Source: Bacillus tuaregi (GTDB taxonomy: Bacteria; Bacillota; Bacilli; Bacillales; Cytobacillaceae). From it: a stretch of 64,000 nucleotides of DNA. Below the pieces are notes generated by a model. The model saw only the letters and a program-made list of their open reading frames with translations. It made no database searches and had not been told where the DNA came from. The translations under genes and the position numbers were made by a program. The stretch lies in contig NZ_LT629730.1 in assembly GCF_900104575.1 (NCBI RefSeq), forward strand, positions 186,001 to 250,000. Reading direction: 5' to 3'. This document shows positions 16,818-24,751 of the stretch, one piece after another (within the stretch, counting starts at the first letter, position 1; each line of letters opens with the position of its first letter).

Positions 16818-17969
16818 ATGCCAGGAAAAAGCTTGAGAGTAGCTGCTTCTCTTTCCATTTTAGTCATCCTGATTGTCGTGGCGTTTTTTACCATTCAGCA
16901 CCTGAACAGACCGGATAAGCTGGTAGAAGCATTTGAAGCAGCTGTCGAGCAAAACAAGCCTGAATGGCTTACGGACCTAATCCTTCCTGATCAAAAGGAA
17001 GCGGTTGTGAATAAGGGGACGCTTGGTGCACTTGTTGCCTATTTGAGAGCCAATGACCACAGCTACCATGCAATCAAGGATGGTCTGTATGAACAAATCG
17101 AGGCAAAGGATTATTCCTCAAAAAACCAACAAATTAGTATCATCAGAGACGGTAAAAAATGGGGAATTCTAACCGATTATAAATTGAAGGTCAAAACGAC
17201 CTCGATTAAAGTATCGGGGCAAAATGAGAACGACCAAGTCCAGCTCAGCATCAAAGCCGTGAAGAAGCCATTGAAAATAAGTGATGAGCATGTATATGGT
17301 CCGATTTTGCCAGGAAGCCATGACGTTAGTGTAACAATTCATAATTCACTTGGCACACTTACTGAAAAGAAGCAGGTGGATGCTTGGGGGAATGACCTGA
17401 TTACCTATGTTGTCGATACCGAAAGACTCGCTAAAGGTGATCAAGGAATTACGAATGAGATTATCGAAGCAGTGGAGATTTTGAACAGAGACCTTTCAGC
17501 CTTTGAAACCTCTGCCTACAATACAAATGTTTTTACGAATGTGAATGATGATTTCAAGGGTGGTGAGTATACCCAGGAATTAATCGACTCTGCCTTTTCC
17601 TTTTATGCGGAGTATATCGATGAAATTCAATCACAGTATTTAGGCGCAGTCGTCAACCTCGATCAATTAAGGATCGATTATTTTGATGGACATTGGTCAG
17701 CAAACGTTAAAGCCTTAGTGACCTATAATCGTAAAATAAAAATTGCAGATGTCCCAACCTATGAGGATTTATCCTATCAATCTATAAGAACCTATGCTCT
17801 TGTCTATCATGAAAAAGAGAAAAAATGGCTGATCGATCGGTTAACAGACACGGAAGCCACCGGCTCAGAGCAGGAATACTGGAAGAAAAAGAAAACACTC
17901 ACAGTGAAAAATCCACCTCTACTGAAATGGAGCCGTACAGACAGCGAAAATCAATTAACTAGTCTGTAA
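16818..17969 (+). CDS. TcaA/YvbJ-like membrane protein lacking the zinc ribbon
   Basis: A 383-residue protein with one N-terminal membrane helix (about 10-28) and a large extracellular part. The order of domains resembles TcaA-family proteins: DKLVEAFEAAVEQNKPEWLTDLILPD after the helix, a beta-rich middle with LPGSHDVSVTIHNSLG, and an NTF2-like C-terminal region ending in KKWLIDRL. Usual family members have a cytoplasmic zinc ribbon before the helix; none is present here. ATG at 16818 was preferred over GTG at 16812 because AAGGGGA is 7 bases upstream of the ATG. TcaA proteins in staphylococci affect teicoplanin susceptibility and wall stress; that role is only suggested here. Confidence 0.7.
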   Translation: MPGKSLRVAASLSILVILIVVAFFTIQHLNRPDKLVEAFEAAVEQNKPEWLTDLILPDQKEAVVNKGTLGALVAYLRANDHSYHAIKDGLYEQIEAKDYSSKNQQISIIRDGKKWGILTDYKLKVKTTSIKVSGQNENDQVQLSIKAVKKPLKISDEHVYGPILPGSHDVSVTIHNSLGTLTEKKQVDAWGNDLITYVVDTERLAKGDQGITNEIIEAVEILNRDLSAFETSAYNTNVFTNVNDDFKGGEYTQELIDSAFSFYAEYIDEIQSQYLGAVVNLDQLRIDYFDGHWSANVKALVTYNRKIKIADVPTYEDLSYQSIRTYALVYHEKEKKWLIDRLTDTEATGSEQEYWKKKKTLTVKNPPLLKWSRTDSENQLTSL

Positions 17970-18021
17970 AAGAAGCAGTGTATGCGATTCAGAGTGAAGC
18001 GCGAGAATTGTCTCATATAAA

Positions 18022-18061
18022 AAAACAAGGAGAATGGATTGAAATCCATTCTCCTTGTTTT
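18022..18061. terminator. Terminator of the DUF5105-TcaA operon
   Basis: An 18-bp perfect stem, from AAAACAAGGAGAATGGAT to its complement ending CTCCTTGTTTT, with a 4-base loop. The R2 repeat begins at its last base. Confidence 0.9.
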
Positions 18062-18160
18062 AACTTCATTCAGCCTCCGGCGAGTCTTGCGATTTTTTAA
18101 AGGTTGCTTACCCGAGCGAGCTCAGGTAATCCGGACGCATATTCGACGGGCTAATTTGAT
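18061..18160 (+). repeat. Structured repeat, copy R2 (internally deleted)
   Basis: TAACTTCATTCAG joins directly to CCTCCGGCGAGTC, so the ~125 bases between the long-range inverted repeats are missing. The 3' part up to TTTGAT is intact. Confidence 0.75.
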
Positions 18161-18164
18161 TTTA

Positions 18165-19241
18165 TTAAGCGGCCTTTTGTTCTGCTGAAAGCGCTTTATA
18201 TTTTTTAATTCTAAAGGATGCTACAATAAGCACTGCACAAAGGACTAAACCAAGGTAACCGAATAGTGGATAGAAGATCGATACAAGACTTGTGAAACCA
18301 ACAAAGCTTAATCCAAAACCAGCTACGATGGAACCGATTGTTATCATTTTGAACTTCTTTGTCCCTGTATGGGCAAATCGAGCACCAAATGAGTAGAACA
18401 TACTTAGTCCTGTATTGAACACCATTCCAAATAGAATTAAGGAATAAAGAAAGCCTAAGATTGGTGAAAGCTCATCAACGATTTTTAGCATTGGCATATC
18501 AACACCTGCAACCAGTTCGATGTTTGCTAGAATCGCATAGTGACTTAATAAAATCAGTACGCCAATCCCGAGTCCACCAAATAATCCACCTAAAGCGGCT
18601 GTCTTTTCATCTTTTTCATCTCCACCCATTACGATTGACATTGATGCACCAACCGCGATATTAAAGGACACATAGTTAACCGCTGATAATGCCCAGTTTG
18701 GCAACGCCTTTGGCTGTTCCGCTGCAATCGCACTTAGCTGTGAGAATGAACCATCCATTGTAAATAGTGTATAAATAGCTACAAGGACAACTGAAATGAT
18801 TAAAAATGGTGTAATACTTCCAATAATATTTACCACTCGACTTACATCATTTACTGCAGCAAGGCTTAAGAGAACGACCATCAATAAGGCCCCTACCCAA
18901 AACGGTAATCCAAATTGTTGATTAAGGGTAGATCCCCCACCTGCGATCATGACAACTCCTACACCGATTAATACCGCTACAAGAATGTAGTCTATAATTC
19001 TACCAATAAATTTTCCACTAATTTTATATATTACATCACTGTGGTTATTTGCCCTCATGCGACTTCCTAATCGCGTTAAAATCATACCTACATAGGCAAA
19101 TAGGGCAGTTGCAATTATGATTGCGATTGTCCCTAGCAATCCAAAACTAGTAAAGTATTGTAAAATTTCTTGTCCTGAAGCAAAACCCGCTCCAATAATG
19201 ATTCCGATGAAGGCACTGGCCATTTGCAATACTTTCTTCAT
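18165..19241 (-). CDS. ykvI: YkvI-family membrane transporter
   Basis: A 358-residue integral membrane protein with about ten hydrophobic segments and the start signature MASAFIGIIIGAGFASGQEILQYF, the glycine-rich first helix typical of YkvI proteins and related APC/LeuT-fold carriers. ATG at 19241 was chosen because GGGGGAAAC is well placed; the upstream in-frame start at 19256 overlaps that site. It is monocistronic. A perfect cre match lies about 180 bases upstream, suggesting carbon-catabolite control. Substrate not known. Confidence 0.85.
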   Translation of the reverse strand: MKKVLQMASAFIGIIIGAGFASGQEILQYFTSFGLLGTIAIIIATALFAYVGMILTRLGSRMRANNHSDVIYKISGKFIGRIIDYILVAVLIGVGVVMIAGGGSTLNQQFGLPFWVGALLMVVLLSLAAVNDVSRVVNIIGSITPFLIISVVLVAIYTLFTMDGSFSQLSAIAAEQPKALPNWALSAVNYVSFNIAVGASMSIVMGGDEKDEKTAALGGLFGGLGIGVLILLSHYAILANIELVAGVDMPMLKIVDELSPILGFLYSLILFGMVFNTGLSMFYSFGARFAHTGTKKFKMITIGSIVAGFGLSFVGFTSLVSIFYPLFGYLGLVLCAVLIVASFRIKKYKALSAEQKAA

Positions 19242-19419
19242 AAAAGTTTCCCCCAATATTTTTCGACTTAGTTGATAAATCTAGGTAAGAATATTGTTTT
19301 ACTTTGTATTAAAGAAGGAAAGATAATATCAATTGAATGATATTAATCTTAGGAAAATTCATGAATGTCTTTCTATATTAATATAATAAAACGAGGGTAT
19401 CGTAACGTCAAGGAAAAAA

Positions 19420-19433
19420 TGTAAGCGTTTTCT
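19420..19433 (+). promoter_or_regulatory. cre site upstream of ykvI
   Basis: TGTAAGCGTTTTCT matches all positions of TGWAARCGYTWNCW. It lies in the 480-base region between ykvI and the VanY-like gene. The rest of that region is AT-rich, without a recognisable gene. Confidence 0.6.
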
Positions 19434-19650
19434 TATTCAAAAGTTCACAAAGTGTTCAAAAACGCGCCACATGAGGGTTTAAATGAGAAAAATTAACTGA
19501 AAATTTTTTTGTTTAAAGTGAGAAAAATGATGGATTAGACGAGTTTAATAGAAAGACTTTATGGAAAAATGGAGGGGGGTGAGTGAGATAGGGGCATCAG
19601 AATAGTATAAGAAAGAAACGATGCTGTTATTTAAGAGAATTAAAAAGGAG

Positions 19651-19680
19651 AAAAAGCTCATCGTCCTGATAAGCTTTTTT
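19651..19680 (-). terminator. Terminator of the VanR/VanS/VanY-like operon
   Basis: On the minus strand AAAGCTTATC pairs with GATGAGCTTT across a 5-base loop, followed by TTCTCC. It lies 40 bases after the VanY stop. Confidence 0.7.
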
Positions 19681-19720
19681 CAATGAAAGGTCTGGTACCA
19701 TCTGTCAAATAGAGCAGCGA

Positions 19721-20575
19721 TTAGGAATGAACCGTCACAATCACCCCATCAGTATTGTTTCCTGAAATCTCATAAACATGATTCATCGGTACTTCAATCA
19801 GCGCGTTTTCAGAAACAGGAAAATAGGTAATCTTATAGCTTTCCCCATTCAAATTGGCCGATATTTGTTTTTTTTCCTTAAGGTATTCTAAATACTCTTC
19901 TAGCACGAAGTTTTTTTCCTGCATAATGGCGCTGTGAGGGAGGCCGACATAGCGGATATGCCATGGTTCATATTGAATCCCTGTTATATCGGTTTTATCC
20001 TTTGGATAGCGTAGAATGAAGCCGTATTTCCAAGCGTTTTCTTCTATCCACTTACCCTCCGGTGCATCGGCCATCTTCATTTGCGTTGACCCTACATCAA
20101 GCGCCAATCCAAGATTATGCTCGCTATATCCTGCTGGCAAGGCATAGTCTGAGCCCATCTCTTGATACAGCACACTTTGAGCTTCAAAGCCGCGAAAGCC
20201 GCTCGTGATACAGAAATTTTGCACACCTTCGTTATTTGCTGCCAGAATCATCTTGGAAAACTCCCGTGCGATTTCCTCTGATAAGTACATTTCATTTTCC
20301 ATCAGCCCATATCCTTTTGTTAATTCCTGATGCTCATAAAGGTTGACGATATCTGATAGGATACTCTCCTGATGAACGGGATGGTCCTGGTTTACTAACA
20401 GCAGGTTTCCTTGATAGATTTGATCCTTTTCGATTTCGATATTTTCAGAGGTTCCTCTATCAATTTTATTTTCAGTATCATCATGTATTTCAATTTTCGG
20501 TTCAAAAAAAGGCTCAGTATATAAAAAGGTCAACCCAAAACTCAATATGATTAGTAAAAAGCCCCACTTCTTCAT
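19721..20575 (-). CDS. vanY: M15 D-Ala-D-Ala carboxypeptidase, VanY-type
   Basis: A 284-residue membrane-anchored enzyme with an uncleaved or cleaved N-terminal hydrophobic segment (about 5-20). The zinc D,D-carboxypeptidase domain holds the motif SEHNLGLALDV (His153, Asp160) and EPWHIRY (Glu203, His206), with SGFRGFEAQS before it. Such enzymes remove the terminal D-Ala of peptidoglycan pentapeptides. AGGAGG sits well before the ATG. The gene is third in an operon after a response regulator and a kinase, so its expression is presumably under their control. No vanH, vanA or vanX genes are nearby, so this is not a glycopeptide-resistance operon of the classical kind. Confidence 0.88.
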   Translation of the reverse strand: MKKWGFLLIILSFGLTFLYTEPFFEPKIEIHDDTENKIDRGTSENIEIEKDQIYQGNLLLVNQDHPVHQESILSDIVNLYEHQELTKGYGLMENEMYLSEEIAREFSKMILAANNEGVQNFCITSGFRGFEAQSVLYQEMGSDYALPAGYSEHNLGLALDVGSTQMKMADAPEGKWIEENAWKYGFILRYPKDKTDITGIQYEPWHIRYVGLPHSAIMQEKNFVLEEYLEYLKEKKQISANLNGESYKITYFPVSENALIEVPMNHVYEISGNNTDGVIVTVHS

Positions 20576-20672
20576 TTATTAGTTCCTCCTTCAGCTTCCA
20601 TACTTAAAAGAATAGGAAAAACTATTTAAATAAAGAGTAGGGTATTTCTTAAATTTTTCTTAAAATCGGTAC

Positions 20673-21776
20673 TTATGGTTCATCATTTTGCTTTGGCAGA
20701 CGAACCTCAAATGATGTTTGAATGACATTACTTTTCGCGGTAATGGTTCCGTCGTGCTGTTCGACAATATTCTTGGCAATGAACAAGCCAAGACCTGTGC
20801 TATCCTCACGATGCGTTCGTGCTTTGTCGCCGGTATAGAACATATCAAAAAGCTGTGGAAGCTCTTCCGGTGGAATCGAATCACCATAATTGATCACCTG
20901 TACCACGACCTCGTTCTCTTCAATAAAGCCGTTGATATCGACAAATTGACCATCATATCCGTAACGAATCGCATTCGTCAGTAGATTTTCAAACACACGG
21001 GCCAGCAAAGCACCGTCAGCATGAATCGTTAATTGGGGCAGGCAATTCATCCGGACAAGCAAATGATTTTTCTCGAGCACAGGATACATCTCCTCCGTTA
21101 ATTGATGGAGCAGGTCTGTTAAATTAATCGACCTTTTTTCTACCGGAAGCATCCCGTAGTTCATCCGCGTTATCTCGAATAATTCATCAATCAGCCCTTC
21201 TAACCGCTGCGATTTCGTAAAGGCAATTTGCAAAAAATGTCTTGTCTGCTCTTTCGACAGGTCTTCATCCTTGAGGAGCAAATCCAAATAGCCTAGCACC
21301 GAGGTAAGCGGCGTCCGTAAATCATGCGCTAAATTGACGACCAGTTGATCCTTACTGCTTTCGGAGAAATCACCCCGCTGAATCGCCTCCTGCAATTTTT
21401 CACCCGCCAGATTAATGTCCTGAGCAATCGCTCTAAATTCATCATTGGATGGAATCTGGACCTTGTGCTGAAAGTCCCCACGAGCAAGGTTGTGAATCCC
21501 GTTAGAAATTTCCTTGAAATAGGTGGAATAGGGCTTTGTTAGGAAAAAGAAATATAGGAATGATAGCAAAATAAACACGATAAAAAAGATAGTAAAGTCT
21601 CCAAATAGCCCCATAATGTGACGAACTAGGGCAAGTGGATCCCCAAAACGGACCTTCATATGGTAATATAACTGCAGTCCTTTAAAAACGATGTATGTTG
21701 TGATTCCGGAAAGAAGCATGCTTAAACCAAATAATAATACCATCTTGGCACGAAAACTATGTATCCTTTTAGCCAT
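20673..21776 (-). CDS. Sensor histidine kinase (VanS-like)
   Basis: A 367-residue membrane kinase. Two hydrophobic segments (about 12-32 and 60-80) enclose a short extracytoplasmic loop of about 25 residues, then come HAMP (80-135), HisKA with phospho-accepting His151 in NLAHDLRTPLTSV, and HATPase with ENLLTNAIRYG and the DSTGLGLFIAK G2 box. The short loop suggests sensing of a signal in or at the membrane, as in VanS-type and other intramembrane-sensing kinases. It overlaps the response regulator gene by 8 bases, implying translational coupling, and is followed 97 bases later by the VanY-type gene. Confidence 0.88.
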   Translation of the reverse strand: MAKRIHSFRAKMVLLFGLSMLLSGITTYIVFKGLQLYYHMKVRFGDPLALVRHIMGLFGDFTIFFIVFILLSFLYFFFLTKPYSTYFKEISNGIHNLARGDFQHKVQIPSNDEFRAIAQDINLAGEKLQEAIQRGDFSESSKDQLVVNLAHDLRTPLTSVLGYLDLLLKDEDLSKEQTRHFLQIAFTKSQRLEGLIDELFEITRMNYGMLPVEKRSINLTDLLHQLTEEMYPVLEKNHLLVRMNCLPQLTIHADGALLARVFENLLTNAIRYGYDGQFVDINGFIEENEVVVQVINYGDSIPPEELPQLFDMFYTGDKARTHREDSTGLGLFIAKNIVEQHDGTITAKSNVIQTSFEVRLPKQNDEP

Positions 21777-22470
21777 CGAATTTATACCCTACTCCCCACA
21801 CAGTCTTAATCCATTTATCCTTCCGTTTGTCTTCTTCAAGCTTTTTTCTTAGCGTTCGTATATGAACCATGACCGTATTTCCACCTTCAAAATAGGCTTC
21901 ACCCCACACCTGCTGAAATATATTTTCCACACTGAATACCTTCTTAGGGTGACTCGCTAGTAAATACAAAATATCAAATTCCTTTGGTGTCAGCTCGATG
22001 CTTTGGCCATATAACGCCACGGTCCGTTGCTCAGGTGAAATCGTTAAACCACCAAATTCCATGCTTGTTTTGTGAGCTGTTTCGATTTTCGGCTGGTTGA
22101 GCTTAATAAATCGGCGGAGCTGCGCATTGACACGGGCAACCAGCTCAATGGGGGCGAATGGCTTTGTCATATAATCGTCGGCCCCAATGACCAGGCCCTG
22201 TACCTTATCGAAATCGGAGGTCTTGGCACTTAAAAAAATGATCGGCATATTATGCTGCTCGCGTATCCGGCGGGTTACTTCATAACCATCCATTTTCGGC
22301 ATCATAATATCTAAAATCAGCAAATCAACAGGCTCCGTCTCAACGACACGAAGCGCCTCCAGCCCATCACCCGCTTTCAACACCTGATAGCCTTCAGTTT
22401 CTAAATGAATGCCAATCAGATCCGCAATTTCCTCCTCATCATCAGCAATTAATATCGTTATATCCTTCAT
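21769..22470 (-). CDS. OmpR-type response regulator (VanR-like)
   Basis: A 233-residue regulator with a receiver domain (acidic pocket ADDEEE, phospho-Asp in LLILDIMMPKMDG, conserved Thr/Ser in FLSAKTSD and Lys in TKPFAPIEL) and a C-terminal winged helix (ELTPKEFDILYLLASHP, VMVHIRTLRKKLEED, VWGVGYKF). ATG at 22470 follows GGAG by 7 bases; the longer frame to 22509 has no ribosome site. It heads the operon with the VanS-like kinase and the carboxypeptidase, and probably activates that operon. Confidence 0.9.
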   Translation of the reverse strand: MKDITILIADDEEEIADLIGIHLETEGYQVLKAGDGLEALRVVETEPVDLLILDIMMPKMDGYEVTRRIREQHNMPIIFLSAKTSDFDKVQGLVIGADDYMTKPFAPIELVARVNAQLRRFIKLNQPKIETAHKTSMEFGGLTISPEQRTVALYGQSIELTPKEFDILYLLASHPKKVFSVENIFQQVWGEAYFEGGNTVMVHIRTLRKKLEEDKRKDKWIKTVWGVGYKFDG

Positions 22471-22636
22471 CCTTCCACTCCCAAACCAAAATACATATAT
22501 GTGTTTCACAATAAGTCGTATTTATTGTCTATTATTTCCTATCCTTTTGCAATCGAATTCCCGTGACTGTACTGCTTTGGGAAAAAGAGGCTGGTTCTGA
22601 CAGAGCTGAGCTAATATAGCATGAAGAAGTCAATAG

Positions 22637-22738
22637 GGAGGGGGAACTCAGACAAAATTCAGTTATTAAATCGAAAGTTTGTCAGAAGGAGGGGGAACTC
22701 GGACAAAAATAGGTCCATAAACTGAAGGTCTGTCAGAA
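22637..22738. repeat. Tandem 51-bp degenerate repeat, two units
   Basis: Units 22637-22687 and 22688-22738 each begin GGAGGGGGAACTC, continue with GACAAA, and end TGTCAGAA. The middle of the unit has diverged. It lies in the 440-base gap upstream of the DUF2975 gene. I see no other feature in that gap. Confidence 0.6.
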
Positions 22739-22913
22739 GCAAAATACCATTCAGTCTGCAATACAGTCTCATCCCCCTCAACCCCTCCATACAATCCCAT
22801 TCCCCCAACTCGTACCGCAATAAATAACTAACTAAAAAGGATAAAAATTTATTGTAAAACGATAAATCCTGTGCTACTATCAATTCGTAAATAACCAAGT
22901 GAGGTGCTTTTTC

Positions 22914-23405
22914 ATGAAACGAGGGTCAACGTTATTTTTAAAGACAGCGGTTATCTGCATTGGCATTCCTGTTCTTGCTTTGTGCATCTTCCTGCTGCCA
23001 CAGATAGCCAGCGTAGCCATTGAGCATGCCAAAGATGGGGATGTATTGGCATATGTCGTATTCGGCATTTTAGCTATCATGTATGTATCAGCGATTCCGT
23101 TTTATTATGCCTTGTATCAGGCATTTAGACTGTTAAACTATATTGACAAGAACCAGGCTTTTTCCGAATTATCCGTAGCAGCACTCAAGAAAATCAAACA
23201 CTGTGCCATCACCATCAGCTGCTTGTACGTATCAGCTCTGCCATTGGTCTTTATCATAGCGGAATGGGATGATGCGCCAGGGCTCGTCTTAATGGGAATG
23301 GTCATTGTTGGTGCTTCGATGGTAATCGCAGTCTTTGCTGCGGTTCTGCAACGGCTTTTAAAAGAAGCGATTGATATTAAATCTGAAAATGATCTAACGG
23401 TCTGA
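22914..23405 (+). CDS. DUF2975 membrane protein (YoaS-like)
   Basis: A 163-residue protein with four hydrophobic segments (about 8-28, 45-68, 100-122 and 130-152), matching the DUF2975 family. ATG at 22914 was taken because GAGGTG sits 8 bases upstream; the longer frame from 22899 lacks a ribosome site. The downstream XRE gene begins 11 bases after its stop. DUF2975-XRE pairs are common in Firmicutes (B. subtilis yoaS-yozG) and are thought to be membrane-signal/regulator pairs. Function is not established. Confidence 0.82.
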   Translation: MKRGSTLFLKTAVICIGIPVLALCIFLLPQIASVAIEHAKDGDVLAYVVFGILAIMYVSAIPFYYALYQAFRLLNYIDKNQAFSELSVAALKKIKHCAITISCLYVSALPLVFIIAEWDDAPGLVLMGMVIVGASMVIAVFAAVLQRLLKEAIDIKSENDLTV

Positions 23406-23415
23406 GGTGGGGAAA

Positions 23416-23631
23416 ATGGCGATAATAATCAATATAGATGTGATGTTAGCGAAACGGAAAATGAGCGTCACAGAGCTTTCTGAGCGAGTTGGAATCACAA
23501 TGGCCAATCTTTCCATTTTGAAAAATGGAAAGGCAAAAGCCATCCGTTTATCCACCTTAGACGCAATTTGCAAGGCGTTAGAATGTCAGCCTGGTGATAT
23601 TTTAGAATATAAAAGTGGCGAAGAAATGTAA
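23416..23631 (+). CDS. Small XRE-family regulator (YozG-like)
   Basis: A 71-residue Cro/C1 helix-turn-helix protein: INIDVMLAKRKMSVTELSERVG, ITMANLSILKNGKAKAIRLSTLDAICKALECQPGDILEY. It has the compact YozG layout, with no effector domain. ATG at 23416 is spaced from GAGGTGG; GTG at 23407 lies inside that site. It is translated from the same operon as the DUF2975 membrane protein, probably its partner. Confidence 0.88.
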   Translation: MAIIINIDVMLAKRKMSVTELSERVGITMANLSILKNGKAKAIRLSTLDAICKALECQPGDILEYKSGEEM

Positions 23632-23666
23632 TGCTCATAACCTGACATTGCAGTCGGGAAAAAACA

Positions 23667-23745
23667 CTCAGCTCATGGGATAAAAGGCAGAGCACTGCCT
23701 CCCTAAAGGAGTCTCTCCCTGTGTCCTACGGGTGAGAGGGCTGAG
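23667..23745 (+). ncRNA. Candidate structured leader upstream of the UppS-type gene
   Basis: An outer stem CTCAGC (23667-23672) with GCTGAG (23740-23745) encloses three possible hairpins: GGCAG/CTGCC (23686-23699), TCC/GGA (about 23700-23710), and CTCtCCC/GGGtGAG (23713-23737). The whole lies within 30 bases of the UppS start, followed by GGGGGAAAG as ribosome site. The segment GGGCTGAGAGAATAACC recalls part of a TPP aptamer, but the second half of that aptamer is missing. Family not recognised. Confidence 0.35.
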
Positions 23746-23773
23746 AGAATAACCATATTTCGGGGGAAAGACC

Positions 23774-24535
23774 ATGTCAATGAAAGTTCCTTTTTTCAAT
23801 CATAAACAATCAAAAGAATCCTATCAGTTTCCAGAAGAAGCAGCACCGGAGCATATTGCCATTATTATGGACGGAAATGGACGCTGGGCACAGAAGCGAG
23901 GCTTGCCACGAGTGGCGGGGCATAAGGAAGGGATTTCTACTGTGATGAAAGTGGTCAAGGCCGCAGTCAAGCTAAATGTGAAGGCTCTGACACTTTATAC
24001 GTTTTCCACGGAAAACTGGAAACGTCCAAGACCTGAGGTAGACTTTATTTTGAAACTTCCGAAGGAGTTTCTGCACCTCTATCTGCCAGAGCTTATCTCA
24101 AACAACGTGCGAATTGGGGCAATCGGTGATATGGAAAATCTACCAGCTCATACACGGGAAGCGGTACAATTTGCGATTGACCGTACCAGGAATAATGACG
24201 GCCTCAGGCTGAATTTTGCGCTCAACTATGGAAGTAGACACGAGTTAATAAAGGCCATGAAGGAAATGTATGCCGATATCAACAACGAGAAATTATCATT
24301 GGAGGAACTGGACGAACAGCATGTTTCACAATATCTTTATACGGCAGGGATGCCAGAGCCTGACCTGCTCATACGTACCGGCGGGGAAAAACGCCTAAGT
24401 AATTTCCTGCTCTGGCAGCTGGCCTACACTGAGTTTTGGTTTACGGATGTCCTATGGCCGGATTTCTCAGAGAAGGAATTTCTGCAGGCCTTAGAAGAAT
24501 ACAGGCAACGAAAGAGACGGTATGGCGGAATCTAG
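23774..24535 (+). CDS. uppS: Isoprenyl (undecaprenyl) diphosphate synthase, UppS family
   Basis: A 253-residue cis-prenyltransferase that adds isopentenyl units to a short allylic diphosphate to give a long-chain lipid carrier. Key marks: IIMDGNGRWA with catalytic Asp33, YTFSTENWKRP, LNFALNYGSRHE, and IRTGGEKRLSNFLLWQLAY with Arg201. The RTGGE form (Gly203) is that of E. coli rather than the RTSGE of the Bacillus housekeeping enzyme. The gene also stands alone, outside the usual frr-uppS-cdsA-dxr cluster. It may therefore be a second copy; the rest of the genome would decide. GGGGGAAAG lies at normal spacing from the ATG. Confidence 0.85.
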   Translation: MSMKVPFFNHKQSKESYQFPEEAAPEHIAIIMDGNGRWAQKRGLPRVAGHKEGISTVMKVVKAAVKLNVKALTLYTFSTENWKRPRPEVDFILKLPKEFLHLYLPELISNNVRIGAIGDMENLPAHTREAVQFAIDRTRNNDGLRLNFALNYGSRHELIKAMKEMYADINNEKLSLEELDEQHVSQYLYTAGMPEPDLLIRTGGEKRLSNFLLWQLAYTEFWFTDVLWPDFSEKEFLQALEEYRQRKRRYGGI

Positions 24536-24715
24536 ATTCCATATACCCATCCGGAAATAACTTGGAAAGACAGCTTCTCGTGACACCATGCTCGTGCAGG
24601 TTATTTTTAAATAAAGTAGGGTGAAGGTATTTTCGATATTGATCAATCAGCTTTAATAATTGCATCTTGCTTCAAAAAATGTTCCACGGGCCATGTTTGG
24701 CGGATATATGGCTAA

Positions 24716-24748
24716 AAGGAGGGACACACCTAACCGGTCCCTCCTTCT
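24716..24748. terminator. Bidirectional terminator between uppS and DMT genes
   Basis: AAGGAGGGAC (24716-24725) pairs with GTCCCTCCTT (24737-24746), followed by CTT. The A-rich 5' side serves the minus strand. Confidence 0.8.
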
Positions 24749-24751
24749 TAG

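Noticed and set aside
19621-19686. 21-codon basic-hydrophobic frame (MLLFKRIKKEKKLIVLISFF)
   Set aside because: No ribosome site, and it overlaps the terminator of the VanY-like operon.
23730-23760. TPP riboswitch before the UppS-type gene
   Set aside because: GCTGAGA and ATAACC are present, but the CTGAT...AATGCCAGCG half needed for TPP binding is absent, and the gene is not in thiamine metabolism.
24441-24665. 74-residue minus-strand frame overlapping the end of uppS
   Set aside because: It overlaps a well-supported gene in reverse, lacks a ribosome site, and matches no family I know.
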